A program made the translations under genes and the position numbers. Source: Portulaca oleracea (Eukaryota; Streptophyta; Magnoliopsida; Caryophyllales; Portulacaceae). Taken from it: a stretch of 64,000 nucleotides of DNA. Shown here piece after piece: positions 1-10,715 of the stretch; within the stretch, counting starts at the first letter, position 1; each line of letters opens with the position of its first letter. The DNA is taken from assembly GCA_029582165.1 (NCBI GenBank), contig CM055870.1, forward strand, positions 46,394,513 to 46,458,512, in the 5' to 3' direction. The notes beneath the pieces are model-generated. The model was not told where the DNA came from. It saw nothing but the letters and a program-made list of their open reading frames with translations, and ran no database searches.

Positions 1-1869
1 TGCAATGACATGGTAGTTGGTCTCAACTCTCCTAGGTTCAACCGTTCATACAAGGAATAGGGCATTAAGCTTACACTAGAACCCACATCACACAAAGCAC
101 GGTCAACGGTTAAGCTACCTAGGCCATATGGTATATTAAAGCTTCCCGGGTCCTTAAGCTAAGGAGTAAGGTTGTTAAGAACCACGGAACTACACTCTTC
201 AGTCAAAGAAAATTCCCCAATTTCATTAACTTTCCTCTTCTTAGAGAGGATTTCTTTCAATAATTATGCATACAAAGGCATTTGAGATAAAGCATCCAAA
301 AACGGCACATTCACATTCAATTGCTTTAACACATTAAAGAACTTGCCGAATTTTGCATCTAATTTAGCCTTAGCATACTTTTGAGGAAAGGGAAGCGGTA
401 GTTTGTAAACTCTAGGGGGAGATGAAGGTCGGGCTTCGATGCTCTCCTTTGAAGTCTCACTCTTAAGGTCTTTCTCTTTCTCAATCCCATCAATTTTCTC
501 ATTTGGCTTCTCACTCTTACTCTCAGACCCACCCCCCCCCCCCCCCATGCTTAGCATTTGGCATACTAGGTCCGTCATATTGTTTCCCACTCCTCAAAAT
601 GATGGCATTACATTGGGCATTGGGATTAGGGACGGGCTGTCCAGGAAGTGATCCCGAAGCGGGGGTGGAAGGACTAGCTTGATTGGCAATTTGGGTTTTA
701 AGCATATGGTTATGGGTAGTCAACAAGTCAAATCTAGTGGCCAAAGCTTTTATAACCTCTTCTTTCCTCTTTTGAGATTGAATGATTGCTTCTAACACGG
801 CCTCTGGACTAGGATTTTGGATTTGGGATTGAGATTGGCCTTGTCCTTGGGTAGGTCTTTGGAATTCGGGAGCTTAGGCTGTTTGTCCTTGGCCTTGTCC
901 TTGGTGGTTATTGTTCCGATAAGAGAAGTTAGGATGAAATCTCAAATCGGGGTGATATACATTAGAGGACAAATCGAAGGAAGACCTTTGGTTAAGATTA
1001 CGAACATAGTTGACTTGTTGGGTCGGGTCTCCATTTTCCATGCCACGAGGACAATCTAATGTTGCATGCTCAGAAGAATGACATAATGCACATTGAGGTT
1101 GAGGGGGAGGGGTAGCATTCACATTCATTTTATCCATCTTTTCATTAATAACATCCAATTTAGTTGATAAAAGGGTGATAACATCTACCTTATACTTACC
1201 TCCCGTTCGTGCGGAACGGGGCTTAAACCATTGGTAGCTATTCACGGACATTTGCTAGATGAGTTCATGAAGTTCTTCCATGGTCTTGCTCATGATGTCG
1301 CCTCCCGCCGTTGCCAATATGTTGGCCCTTAAATTGTCATCCACTCCGTTGTAGAACGCATGAATCGGCATCCAAGGTTCGAATCCATGTTGGGGACATT
1401 GCCTCAAGAGGTCCTTGAACCTCTCCCATGCATCGTAGAAGGTCTCTCCCGGCTCTTGATCAAATGTTGAAATTTGGTTCCTTACACTTGTCAACTTGCT
1501 AGGCGGAAAGTATTTCGCCACGAATGCACTAGCAAGTTGATCAAATGTGGTGATGGTGGTGGTCGCCGGTAGGGAATCCAACCATTCCTATGCCTTCCCC
1601 TCTAGTGAGAAAGGGAAGAGCCGAAGCTTGATGGCGTCCTCCGTCGCACCATTTGCCTTGAACGTCTCACAAATTTGTCGAAAGATGCGAAGATGTCGGT
1701 TGGGGTCTTGATTGGGAAGGCCATGGAAAGGTGAGGGCTTCACCAAGTTGATGAGGGAGCTCTTCAACTCAAAATCGTGCGCGTCCACTCCCGGTGCGTT
1801 GATGGCAGTGGGCTAATTTGCAACTGGGGGAGTCACGCATTGCCCAAAAGTACGTCTTGGATGGGCCAT
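1..1869 (-). pseudogene. Athila-type Ty3 gag-protease, broken
   Basis: Read leftwards from an ATG at 1869, this is the gag and start of the protease of a plant Ty3 element. Visible are the retrotransposon Gag core (ETFYDAWERFKDLLRQCPQHG at about 1440, then FYNGVDD), a CX2CX4HX4C zinc knuckle (CALCHSSEHATLDC, about 1060-1100) and, near the left edge, a protease active-site-like segment ALCDVGSSVSLMP. The frame is cut by stops at 1813-1815, 1588-1590, 1255-1257, 874-876, 264-266 and 159-161, and by a frameshift inside a run of about 16 C at 531-546. The primer site and LTR follow directly to the right, so the element lies on the minus strand and continues past the left edge. The family assignment is firm from Gag layout plus tRNA-Asp primer site; the copy cannot make a full Gag. 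Confidence 0.88.
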
Positions 1870-2115
1870 CTTCGGTTCCTCCTCGGCTTCTTCTTGCCTC
1901 CTTCTTGCTTCCTCTATTCGTTGCTGCTTCCGCCTTGCAGGAAAGGTTCTTGCTATCTCCGAATTGAACTCAAATAGCGGTGCCTTTTGCATACACCGAT
2001 TGGAAACCTTGTAAGAGACAAAAAAAAAATAAAAAGGAAGACCAAACGGGAAAAATAAAAAGAAAATGATCTAGTCAATCTAAGGATATTGGTTCGATGG
2101 CGGCTAGGGAAAAAG

Positions 2116-2133
2116 TCCCCGGCAACGGCGCCA
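2116..2133 (-). other. Primer binding site, tRNA-Asp type
   Basis: On the minus strand this reads TGGCGCCGTTGCCGGGGA, an 18-base match to the 3' end of plant tRNA-Asp as I know it. It sits a few bases inside the LTR boundary at 2140, as expected for minus-strand DNA priming. Athila elements typically use this primer. Confidence 0.9.
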
Positions 2134-2139
2134 AAAACT

Positions 2140-3591
2140 TGATACGCCGCAAGTGCACGGGTATACGTGTAGCAAGTATCAAGGTCGATCCCACAGGGAC
2201 TTTGCTAACTACAAACCAAACTAGCTTCCTCTGTGATTGCTAAATCGGTCGGATTTTGTTTTGAACTCACTAATTTCTACTTCTAATCACTATTAAGGAC
2301 AAATAAAAAAATATTCACAGAAATCACAAGATGAAATCAAATAGGGAAAAGACGTTCAAGGGATAAAACCTAAGTAACTCTATGAATCAAACAAGTGGAT
2401 TGAACATGTAAGTCACTAATTTGGTACATTTTAGGGTCGCTAATCGCATAAATTCTTCCGTAGCGAGCTTTTGGTAATGAAACAGATTGCTTAGTAAAAT
2501 CAATCACCTACTTTCGTGGTTATTTCAATTTTATCTAAGTTAAAGATCAAATTATCAAAAGATCCCTATTTACAAAGTCCTCTATGTCTAGTTCACTTCA
2601 TAACTAGTTTAATCCTAAGGGTTTCGATTATCGAATTTCTCCATTCGGTACTTCATTCAACAATCTAAATCCATGCTAATGGTGATCAAGCAAAAGCAAT
2701 GACATACATAATCAAAGGATAAATTAAATGCATTCAAACTAGATTAATACCCTTGTTCAATCCAACAAAATTCAATCCATAAGAGAAACTAACAAGGGTT
2801 TATCCCCCAAACTAAAGAGAACTACTCACTACTCATGTTTGAAACACAAAACATAACAAAATCTACTCTAGAAAGCATGAAATCTAAAAGAAAGAGAAGT
2901 AAACTGAGATGGAAATCGTTCCTCGTTTGAATGGTGATCGGTTGGGACTTTTGCTCCTCCACTTCAATGGATTTCTTGAGAATCGATCATCAAACTCAAC
3001 AAACTCTCAATCTTCAAACAATGGATGAACTTGGACGGGATTGTTGATGAAGGGATGGATGAGTATGGCTGGTGAAGATGACGATGAATGGGAGTGAATG
3101 ATAGTAAAAACAACCGGATACATCAATTATATAACATTAAAAGCAACCGAAACACCATTTTTGCATTAAACAGGGCCAATACGATCCGTTCCAGGACAAC
3201 ACGGACCGTGTTTAAATCAACACGGGTCGTGTTGACAGGACACGGGTCGTGTTGCCCACTGGAATCCAATTCTGAACTTTCTGGACTACGAAACGGCTCA
3301 TTTTACCCAAAATGGCACCCGTGTTGATGCCTGACGCGTCTCTTTGACATGTTGGGCCTGAGTATGGGCCTTGGGGTGGATCTTTCTCATCTTTTGTGAT
3401 TTACTTGGACTTGTATAACTTGGTTTTGTGCTTGATTTGATCAAATAGCTCCAAATTCCTACAAAACTATATCAAACTTCAACCAATCATAATATAGAGA
3501 TTTTGGGTATATAAATAATACAATCATAACTAAAATCACACAAATTACTCTAAATATTCCTGGATCAAATGTATAAAAAATACACTAATCA
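2140..3591 (-). mobile_element. 5' LTR of the Athila-type element
   Basis: The 1452-bp LTR is bounded by TGAT at 2140 and ATCA at 3591, an inverted terminal pair, and abuts the tRNA-Asp primer site on the left. The partner LTR is outside the window, so the target duplication cannot be checked. In the part that would be U3 on the minus strand (about 3190-3260) there are three near-palindromic copies of an ACACGGGTCGTGTT-like motif, and an AT-rich TATATAA-like string lies near 3127-3135. The 79-codon ORF through this motif block has no protein similarity I recognise. Confidence 0.8.
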
Positions 3592-3944
3592 CTTCTCTTC
3601 ACTTAGGATATTAATTTATATGGCATTAACAGGGGAGTGTTGAAGAAAGGGAGTGTGAGAGGAATCGACTTTTAGTGTTCTCTATTTGGAGTTTCGACAC
3701 ACCTTTTTCCATACAAAACAATGAAAAGGTCATTTAAGTGATTTCATTTCGTTTTAAATATTATGGTCAGGCAGCATGGTACATTCACATAGTCATATAG
3801 GGGCATTATTGTATTTTCTCATTTCCGATGAGAAGTAACCGGGTTTTGCAACTAAAATTTACTTTCACTTAATATCAGATAAGGTGAAAATTATTTCACA
3901 AATGTCGGATAATCATACATAAATAAAAATGAACTGATCAGTAG
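3592..3944. other. No recognisable feature
   Basis: This AT-rich stretch between the Athila LTR and the LINE remnant holds no ORF or repeat that I recognise. It may be further decayed LINE 3' sequence. Confidence 0.5.
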
Positions 3945-4638
3945 GGGTGCAGAGACAGCCAGGAGGTTTGCTTGTGCTTTTTGGCAGCTATTTGGCGATA
4001 AAAAAAAAGATGCAAAAATTATTACAACAAATGTCAGGTAGAGTAAATGTAATTTACTCCCTTTCTCTAGTATACTTTAGCCTCATTTGTTCAATCCAAA
4101 TGTTATTTGGATCGTGGAAAATCTTCCAAATTAATCTACATTGGAAAGCAAGGTTAACATGAGTCTTTGGTAAATGTAGACCCTCGACAGTCCATAATCT
4201 TTTATCCCAGGAAATCATAGATGTTCCATTAGAGGAATTTGCAAAAGAAATTCCTATTCCTTCAGCCAATTTGATTGCAAAATGTTATCGGCAAGGGAAA
4301 ACATACATTGCATTGTCTGAGAAGACAAGGCTCCCAAATTAGTTTAAATAAGAATAATTCCTTCCAGTTTTAAAAAATGAATTTGATTTCAAATTTAATA
4401 GTTTCTTACTAGCCTTTTCAATCATAGTGTAGGGAATAGTTCAATTTTTCCATCGATTGACGGAACGACAACCAACATATTTTCCTAATGATTGTGCAAT
4501 CGGAATAACTAAAATTCCATGAGCAATGATTTTATTTCTATTAGAGCCTTAAAGGCTTTAGAAAAAATCAACCATGGCCAATTTTTAGGGGTTGATAAGT
4601 TGGCCAGAGGAGGCATACAACTTATCAAGAGTAGTCTT
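3945..4638 (-). pseudogene. LINE ORF2 remnant, after the RT core
   Basis: Minus-strand translation gives segments typical of plant L1-type ORF2 downstream of the reverse transcriptase core: LDKLYASSGQLINP (about 4585-4630), an LGKYVGCRS segment (about 4460-4480), a DNAMYVFP-like segment near 4320, then SMISWDKRLW and VNLAFQCRLIWKIF (4054-4269), which precede the zinc-knuckle region in intact elements. The frames are broken by several stops and shifts. The right edge is the insertion site of the copia-type element: the LINE resumes at 7020, directly after the GTCTT target duplication. The remnant is inert. Confidence 0.75.
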
Positions 4639-5599
4639 TGTAGAAACTGTGATGCCCTCAACACCACTGCCGCTGAGGACCTCAGCCATGCCCAGAGACT
4701 TTTGTTTGAAAGAGCAAAAAATTAGGGAAATTTTCAGAAAATCTCTTAATAATCTAGGCATATATTCAAGATTATATAGACTTATTTTTGGTGTATACTT
4801 TACAGAATATATTTTGGTTGATAAGGATTGTAGCTTCCAAAAAGAGTGAAGATAGAAGATCAGCACAAACTAGGAAAGAATCAACAATGCCATTGGAAGA
4901 GGAGATATAGTCGTTGCTAATGAATTTCTAAGACTTATAAAAAGGCACAAGCTTCCTCCTTGAAGAAGTAGTCGATTCCAAGTAAGTAATCGAGTGTAAG
5001 AAATCTAATGAGATTTCTGAGTGTAGTCAATGAGTCCATGGTGAGTTATACAGCCAGTAAGGTAATTCTGGTGAGGTAACCAAGGACCTTGGTGAGTGAT
5101 CTAGCCAAATATGTCGGTGAGGTGTTGTGTAGCAAAGCCTTTAAGTACTAAGGCTTTGTGAGTTTGATATCAAATGTAATCCGTCACGCTCTTCTGTACC
5201 CCATCTGTGAGGCCCCTCTTCTTGCCTCGTCTGTGAGACCCCTCTTCTCTGCCTTGTCTATGAGGCCCCTCTTCTCTACCTCGTCTGTGAGGTCTCTCCT
5301 CTATGCCTCATCTATTAGGTCCCTTCTCTCTGTCTCATCTATGAGGCCCCTCATTATAAGCCTCATATGTGAGGCCCGTCAATAGAAACTGAATCTCAAT
5401 TTTTTTCCTTGTAAGTAGTCATCAAGGACCTCACTGTCTTGAACCTGCTAAATTCCATAAGCTCCTTTATTTCTATTGTACCTCCTACATATATCTAATA
5501 AAGAAGTATTATTCACTTCATTCAAGTGCTATTAATGTCTTTATGTTTATAAGTGAAGAACTCAGTATCAAACCTATTCACTAGCCCAGGGTCCCAACA
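4639..5599 (+). repeat. 5' LTR of element A
   Basis: Starts TGTAGAAACTG and ends GTCCCAACA, directly before the primer site. It contains an internal minisatellite (about 5195-5385) and one exact AAGGACCTT at 5082-5090. Confidence 0.88.
5195..5385 (+). repeat. LTR minisatellite, about 27-bp units
   Basis: Six to seven imperfect tandem copies of a unit like CCTCGTCTGTGAGGCCCCTC. The apparent ORF at 5158-5385, with its repeated serine-leucine peptide, is a by-product of this repeat and not a gene. The matching array in the other LTR is at about 6598-6800. Confidence 0.85.
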
Positions 5600-5601
5600 A
5601 G

Positions 5602-5613
5602 TGGTATCAGAGC
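5602..5613 (+). other. Primer binding site, initiator tRNA-Met
   Basis: TGGTATCAGAGC, the standard primer site of plant copia elements, two bases after the LTR end. Confidence 0.92.
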
Positions 5614-6033
5614 AGGTGCACTCAAGAAGAGACTAACCGCTCTGTGGGAAAGAGCCTGGGGATAGTAAAAGCAACAAGGTGAGTCAAGGACATTGATATC
5701 ATGCATTCAGCCATAAGGGCATTGATAAGTTAAACTCATCAATAATCCATATGTCTTTCATCTGGCATAAACTGTGAGGTATGTCTTCTGTAAACTATTC
5801 ATTGATCTAATTTACTTGTGGCATGAATTGAGGGGGAGGACCTTCTCTTAGTACTAACAAGTTTATCAAGTGCTACAGGTTTCTAGACGACCTCTAAAAT
5901 ATTCTAGATGTTGTATCAAGGGGGATATTGTGAAAACACATCTCACCTCTGAGGACCTCCGCCATATCTCCTACATTGATTGAGGGGGAGTCAACTCATT
6001 AAGGTCCTCACTACTCAGTTTTGTCTTTCAAAC

Positions 6034-6046
6034 AAAAAGGGAGAGA
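6034..6046 (+). other. Polypurine tract of element A
   Basis: AAAAAGGGAGAGA lies one base before the TG of the 3' LTR. It is the expected plus-strand primer, slightly altered from the AAAAAGGGGGAGA of element B. Confidence 0.8.
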
Positions 6047-6047
6047 T

Positions 6048-7019
6048 TGTAGAAACTGTGATGCCCTCAACACCACTGTCGCTGAGGACCTTAGCCATGT
6101 CCAGAGACTTTTGTTTGAAAGAGCAAAAAATTAGGGAAGTATCCGGAAAATCTCTTAAATAATAATCCCAGCATATATTCAAGATTATATAGACTTATTT
6201 TTGGTCTATACTTTGCAGAATATATTTTAGTAGATAAGGATTGGAGCTTCCAAAAAGAGTGAGATAGAAGATCAACACAAACTTAGAAAGAATCAACAAT
6301 GCTATTGAAGAGGAGATATAGTCGTTTCTAATGAATTTCCAAGACCTATAGAAAGGCACCAACTTCCTCCTTGAAGAAGTAGTCGATTCCAAGCAAGTAA
6401 TCGAGTGTAGGAAATCTGGTGAGATTTCTGAGTGTAGCCAATGAGTCCTGGGTGAGTTATGTAGCTAGTAAGGTAATTTTGGTGAGGTAACCAAGGACCT
6501 TAGTGAGTGATGTAGCCAAATTTGTTGGTGTGGTGTTATGTAGCAGAGCCTTGAAGTACTAAGGCTTTGTGACTTTGATATCCAATGTAATCCGTCATGC
6601 TCTTCTCTGCCTCGTCTGTGAGGTCCCTCTTCCTGCCTCGTCTGTGAGGCCCATCTTATCTGCCTTGTCTGTGAGACTCCTCTTCTCTTTCTCGTATGTG
6701 AGGGGTCTCCTCTATGCCTCATCTGTGGAGCCTCGTTTGTGAGGTTCCTTCTCTCTGTCTCATCTGTGAGGCCTCTCATTATATGCCTCATTTGTGATGC
6801 CCTCAACAGAAACTGAATCTCGGTTTCTGTCCTTGTAAGCAGTCATCAAGGACCTCACTGTCTTGAACCTGCTAAGTTCCCTAACCTCTTCTATTTCTAT
6901 TGTACCTCAACGTTTATCTAATAAATAAGTATTATTCAGTTAATTCAAGTGTTATTAACGTCTTTATGTTTATAAGTTAAGAACTCTCTATCAAAGCTAG
7001 TCACCCCAGGGTCCCAGCA
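6048..7019 (+). repeat. 3' LTR of element A
   Basis: Starts TGTAGAAACTG and ends GTCCCAGCA. It differs from its partner by scattered substitutions and by a changed minisatellite (about 6598-6800), so the insertion is not recent. One exact AAGGACCTT is at 6493-6501. Confidence 0.88.
6598..6800 (+). repeat. Minisatellite in 3' LTR of element A
   Basis: Imperfect copies of the same GCCTCGTCTGTGAGG-type unit as at 5195-5385, but with a different arrangement of variants, which points to repeat turnover after insertion. Confidence 0.8.
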
Positions 7020-7261
7020 GTCTTGAGCAAGAGACATGAATGTTCAAATGCTTTACAAAATAAAACACTATCATCATTAAAAAAAAGGCATGACATTGTT
7101 TTTGCCTCTTGAAAAGTTTTAATCTCGATACCATTCTTTTTTCCTACGCTAACTAATTTAATGGAGTTCCCGTATAGAACTTCCTTATAAAGAATAAACA
7201 AATAAGGGCATAAGGTCTCCTTAACGGAGAGTCAAAGACCACTAGTCAGTTTGATCGTTCC
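7020..7261 (-). pseudogene. LINE ORF2 remnant, RT core
   Basis: Minus-strand translation contains CPYLFILYKEVL and then SCLFFNDDSVLFCKAFEHSC, the plant L1 reverse transcriptase segment whose catalytic box is normally FADD; here it reads FNDD. The last residues before the copia insertion continue in sense at 4638, so this and the 3945-4638 block are one LINE. The direction and order match an ordinary ORF2. A stop and a shift lie upstream (about 7200-7260). Confidence 0.8.
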
Positions 7262-7490
7262 AAGTTCGGTCGGTAAACTAAATGAGAAATAGCAGGAATA
7301 TATTACATTACGAAATCATTTTTTTTATGAGGATTTCCTTAATAAAATCCCATTATACTACAGTAGAAATTCTTTAGGATGCATGAATCTATTTCAAAAT
7401 ATAGGAGCCTCGATAACTCAACGACAACAACTCCCAAATAAATACATTTAAGGGCAATCTAGCTAGAGATCTAGATGTAACTAGTTTTTC
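7262..7490. other. No recognisable feature
   Basis: Sequence between the LINE RT segment and element B. It may be the decayed upstream part of the LINE, but I see no diagnostic motif. Confidence 0.4.
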
Positions 7491-7495
7491 CCATA

Positions 7496-8380
7496 TGTTG
7501 AAGACAGGGTCAAGGTCCTTCACCGCGCATCCGCGAAGGACCTCAGGTTTTGATGAAAGCCAAAATCCGGAAAAACGAAGTTGCCTTATATTATATATTC
7601 TGATTGTATAATATATATTCGGATATATTTTGATTGTGTGATTTATTTGTAGATATAAATCATAAGGAAAGCATATGGAAAACAAATCAAGAGGATTGTG
7701 CAATCAAATATAAACCCAAAAGGAAAGAATCCGTTGGATGATTGATGATTGAGGAAGCATCAACACAAAAGGGAAAAATCAACAATGAAGGCAAGTTACC
7801 GTTGGAATGACTCAAGTTCAAGCAACCAAAGCCCTCTATAAAAAGGACGATTGAAGAACTGAGAACTTAGGCGATTCCACGGAAGTAATCGCGGAGTAAG
7901 AAATCCGGTTGGATTTCTCCGAGTGTGTAACCAATGGTTCGGTGGTGAAGGTAGCCAGTAAAGGACCTCTGGTGAAGGTATAGCCAAGGACCTTGGTGAA
8001 CATTCGTTGTGTCCACATGTGGTGGAGAGATTGTGTGTAGCAGAGCCTTGACGGACTAAGGCTGTGTGTGTTTGTGTTTCAATGTAATCCATCATGTTCC
8101 AAATCGCCGCTAGGATTTTTCCTACGACAATCCTTATCTGTAGCTGACTTAAGGACATTCAGTCTTGGTTAGTGATCCTATCAGTAACTGCCTTCGGGCT
8201 GTTACTTCTTGTTTTGTTTTGTAAGAGTAACTTGTTCTTTGATTGTTATAAATCTAATGAGGTATTTCAGTTACACTGTCTTTTGATCCTTGGTTTCAAA
8301 CCAAGGAAGTTTGCTCTAACGTCCTTACCTAGTGTGTAGATCTTAATTGTGAACTTCACCCCCCCTCTTGGGCTCCAACA
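7496..8380 (+). repeat. 5' LTR of element B
   Basis: Runs from TGTTGAAGACAGG to GGCTCCAACA. Exact AAGGTCCTT at 7512-7520 and AAGGACCTT at 7986-7994. Confidence 0.92.
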
Positions 8381-8382
8381 AG

Positions 8383-8394
8383 TGGTATCAGAGC
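8383..8394 (+). other. Primer binding site, initiator tRNA-Met
   Basis: TGGTATCAGAGC two bases after the LTR end. Confidence 0.92.
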
Positions 8395-8777
8395 AGGTCC
8401 ACTCAAGAAGAGACTAACCGCTCTGTGGAAAAGATCACGGGGGATAGTGAAAACAACAAGGTAAGTCACGGACATAGATGCATTCAGCCATAAGGATATT
8501 GACGAGGTAAAAAATTAAATCATATTTCTTATGTCCTTCATCTGGCACAAACCTTGAGGTATGTCATCTGCAAATCATTCATTGATCAAATTGAATTATA
8601 GCATGAATTGAGGGGGAGGACTCTCTCTTAGTACTAACAAGTTTATGAAGCGTTGCAGATTTCTAGACAACCTCTAAAACATACTAGATGTTATATCAAG
8701 GGGGAGATTCCTTATTAACATTGTGATAATCCAAAAAGGGAAAAATGATTTATTATTGCTGAATTTTATCTTTCATC

Positions 8778-8790
8778 AAAAAGGGGGAGA
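8778..8790 (+). other. Polypurine tract of element B
   Basis: AAAAAGGGGGAGA immediately before the 3' LTR. Two further G-rich stretches lie upstream, near 8612 and 8699. Confidence 0.88.
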
Positions 8791-8791
8791 T

Positions 8792-9664
8792 TGTTGAAGA
8801 CAGAGTCAAGGTCCTTCACCGCGCATCCGCGAAGGACCTTAGGTTTTGATGAAAGCTAAAATCCGGAAAAGGGAAGTTGCCTTATATTATATATTCTGAT
8901 TATATATTCTGATTGTATAATATATATTCGGATATATTTTGATTGTGTGATTTATTTGTAGATATAAATCATAAGGAAAGCATATGGAAAACAAATCAAG
9001 AGGATTGTGCAATCAAATATAAACCCAAAAGGAAAGAATCCGTTGGATGATTGATGATTGAGGAAGCATCAACACAAAAGGGAAGAATCAACAATGAAGG
9101 CAAGTTACCGTTGGAATGACTCAAGTTCAAGCAACCAAAGCCCTCTATAAAAAGGACGATTGAAGAACTGAGAACTTAGGTGATTCCACGGAAGTAATCG
9201 CGGAGTAAGAAATCCGGTGGCATTTCTCCGAGTGTGTAACCAATGGTTCGGTGGTGAAGGTAGCCAGTAAAGGACCTCTGGTGAAGGTATAGCCAAGGAC
9301 CTTGGTGAACATTCGTTGTGTCCACATGTGGTGGAGAGATGGTGTGTAGCAGAGCCTTGACGGACTAAGGCTGTGTGTGTTTGTGTTTCAATGTAATCCA
9401 TCATGTTCCAAATCGCCGCTAGGGTTTTTCCTACGACGATCCTTATCTCAGTGACTCAAGGACATTGATCTTGGTCGGTGATCCTATCGAATCGCCTTGG
9501 GCTGTTACTTCTTGTTTTGTTTTGTAAGTGTAACTTGTTCTTTGATTGTTATAAATCTAATGAGGTATTTCAGTTACACTGTGTTTTGATCATTGGTTTC
9601 AAACGTCCTTACCTAGTGTGTAGATCTTAATTGTGAACTTCACCCCCCCTTTTGGGCTTCAACA
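8792..9664 (+). repeat. 3' LTR of element B
   Basis: Runs from TGTTGAAGACAGA to GGGCTTCAACA. Exact motif copies at 8808-8816, 8832-8840 and 9295-9303. Confidence 0.92.
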
Positions 9665-9669
9665 CCATA

Positions 9670-10059
9670 CATTGAAGTCCATAGAGAAGCTAATTCAGGC
9701 GACTCCATAGCACACTTTAATATATTTTTGCCGCATGGGAATTGAAGTATATATAGTTCCAACTCACAAGAAATAGACCAACATGTTTTCTTTGTTTTCT
9801 TCGTGGAAACACTTAGTACTATATTATTATAGCAGTACTGCTACAAAGGTTCATGAAAGATAAATTACTCAAAAAAAAAAAAAAAAAAAACTGCGGTAGC
9901 TAGGCATATCTACAGGGGCTGATGAAGTCACGTTCAGCTTACGTGAAGCAGACAGAAAACTGAACATGCAGCTCAAGTTGCATGGCATGACAGACACAAA
10001 TATACAAAAACACACGGTGGATGATTACGCTTGATTTTGCAGTTTGATAGACGTAGGAA
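9670..10059. other. Likely 3' flank of the small gene; poly(A) run
   Basis: Holds a run of about 20 A near 9870-9890 and no coding similarity that I recognise. The part nearest 10059 would be the 3' untranslated region of the minus-strand gene. Confidence 0.4.
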
Positions 10060-10290
10060 CTAGCGAGAAGTAGGGGGGAAAGAGTTGGGGTGGATTTTGC
10101 CTTTGGAAAAGCGTGATGAGAAGCAGCCATTATCAACTTGGAAGGTCTTACTGCTTTCAGAGTTGTTTCCATGCTCACTGTTAGAATTATTGTTGGTGAG
10201 GGTGTCTTTGCTCCTCTTTGCTTCCAGCTTCTTCTTTTCGACCCTCTGCTTCACGAAGATGTCTGCTGCCATTGCTCCAATTCCTGCCAT
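10060..10290 (-). CDS. Small uncharacterised protein, 76 aa
   Basis: A minus-strand ORF of 76 codons starting MAGIGAMAADIFV. The protein is hydrophilic: a basic lysine-rich segment (residues about 15-28, KQRVEKKKLEAKRSKD), an Asn/Ser-rich middle (about 32-47) and a basic C-terminal tail containing FSKGKIHP. It has no signal peptide, and I do not recognise the family. It is better supported than other small ORFs here because a good TATA box lies about 115 bp upstream, the leader between is non-repetitive, and the ATG is the first in that leader. The region is single-copy in this window and is not inside an identified transposon. It could be a single-exon host gene or the first exon of a longer one. 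The overlapping plus-strand ORF at 10085-10297 is its shadow. Confidence 0.55.
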   Translation of the reverse strand: MAGIGAMAADIFVKQRVEKKKLEAKRSKDTLTNNNSNSEHGNNSESSKTFQVDNGCFSSRFSKGKIHPNSFPPTSR

Positions 10291-10404
10291 TTTTTAAGTA
10301 TATTGCTCTGATTATTAGTATTTTTTTCAATCAGTTTCACGTTTGTTTGATGTCAAATGTGAAGCTGATGGTGATGGAGCTGAAGGGAGTGGAGTGGAGG
10401 GGAG

Positions 10405-10412
10405 TTTATATA
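10405..10412 (-). promoter_or_regulatory. TATA box of the small gene
   Basis: TATATAAA on the minus strand, in the context CCTCTATATAAACTCC, about 115 bp before the ATG at 10290. Spacing and context are those of a plant core promoter. Confidence 0.6.
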
Positions 10413-10715
10413 GAGGATTCATGCTGGGGGTCGTCAGCAGTCACCACAACATATAATATAGTATGATAATTAATTGATAGGGGTCTTATCACCCAAAACC
10501 TTTGGCGTTCTGCAACAACACCAACAAAACCTTTGGCTCCTATTGCCCAAAAATGATAATAATTAAATAAAGAAAACGTTTGCCTTTTTGTATCACTAAT
10601 TACACCTAGTATTATATTCTCCACAGATAGAATTGGTTGGGTGCATAATGCCCTTGGCTTTTTTAGCAGATCAAGTTAAATTAAATTGTAAACTATTATA
10701 TCTTGTAGTCCGAAG
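10413..10715. other. Putative upstream region, no other feature
   Basis: AT-rich sequence that would be the distal promoter of the small gene. I see nothing else specific in it. Confidence 0.4.

Larger units (their letters stand above)
4639..7019 (+). mobile_element. Non-autonomous Ty1/copia element A (complete)
   Basis: A 2381-bp element with two LTRs (961 and 972 bp) around a 448-bp interior that has a primer site and a polypurine tract but no gag or pol. It is flanked by the perfect 5-bp duplication GTCTT (4634-4638 and 7020-7024). The interior resembles that of element B at 7496-9664, sharing the block that starts GCATGAATTGAGGGGGAGGA, so the two form one family. Movement must have used proteins from a relative; the SIRE-type elements in this window share the primer site and tract style. 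With LTRs near 1 kb it is larger than classical TRIMs. Confidence 0.9.
7496..9664 (+). mobile_element. Non-autonomous Ty1/copia element B (complete)
   Basis: A 2169-bp element: 885-bp LTR, 411-bp non-coding interior, 873-bp LTR, flanked by the perfect 5-bp duplication CCATA (7491-7495 and 9665-9669). The interior has a primer site and three G-rich polypurine-like stretches but no coding capacity. Two 60-codon frames repeated in both LTRs are LTR shadows. Related to element A but with well-diverged LTRs. The LTR pair is very similar; the visible differences include small deletions near 9480 and 9600. Confidence 0.93.

Noticed and set aside
5158..5385. 75-codon repeat-containing peptide, possible small repeat protein
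   Set aside because: Encoded entirely by the LTR minisatellite and not conserved in the other LTR.
5602..5613. tRNA gene or tRNA fragment
   Set aside because: The match is only the short primer site of copia elements; no complete tRNA gene was found in the window.
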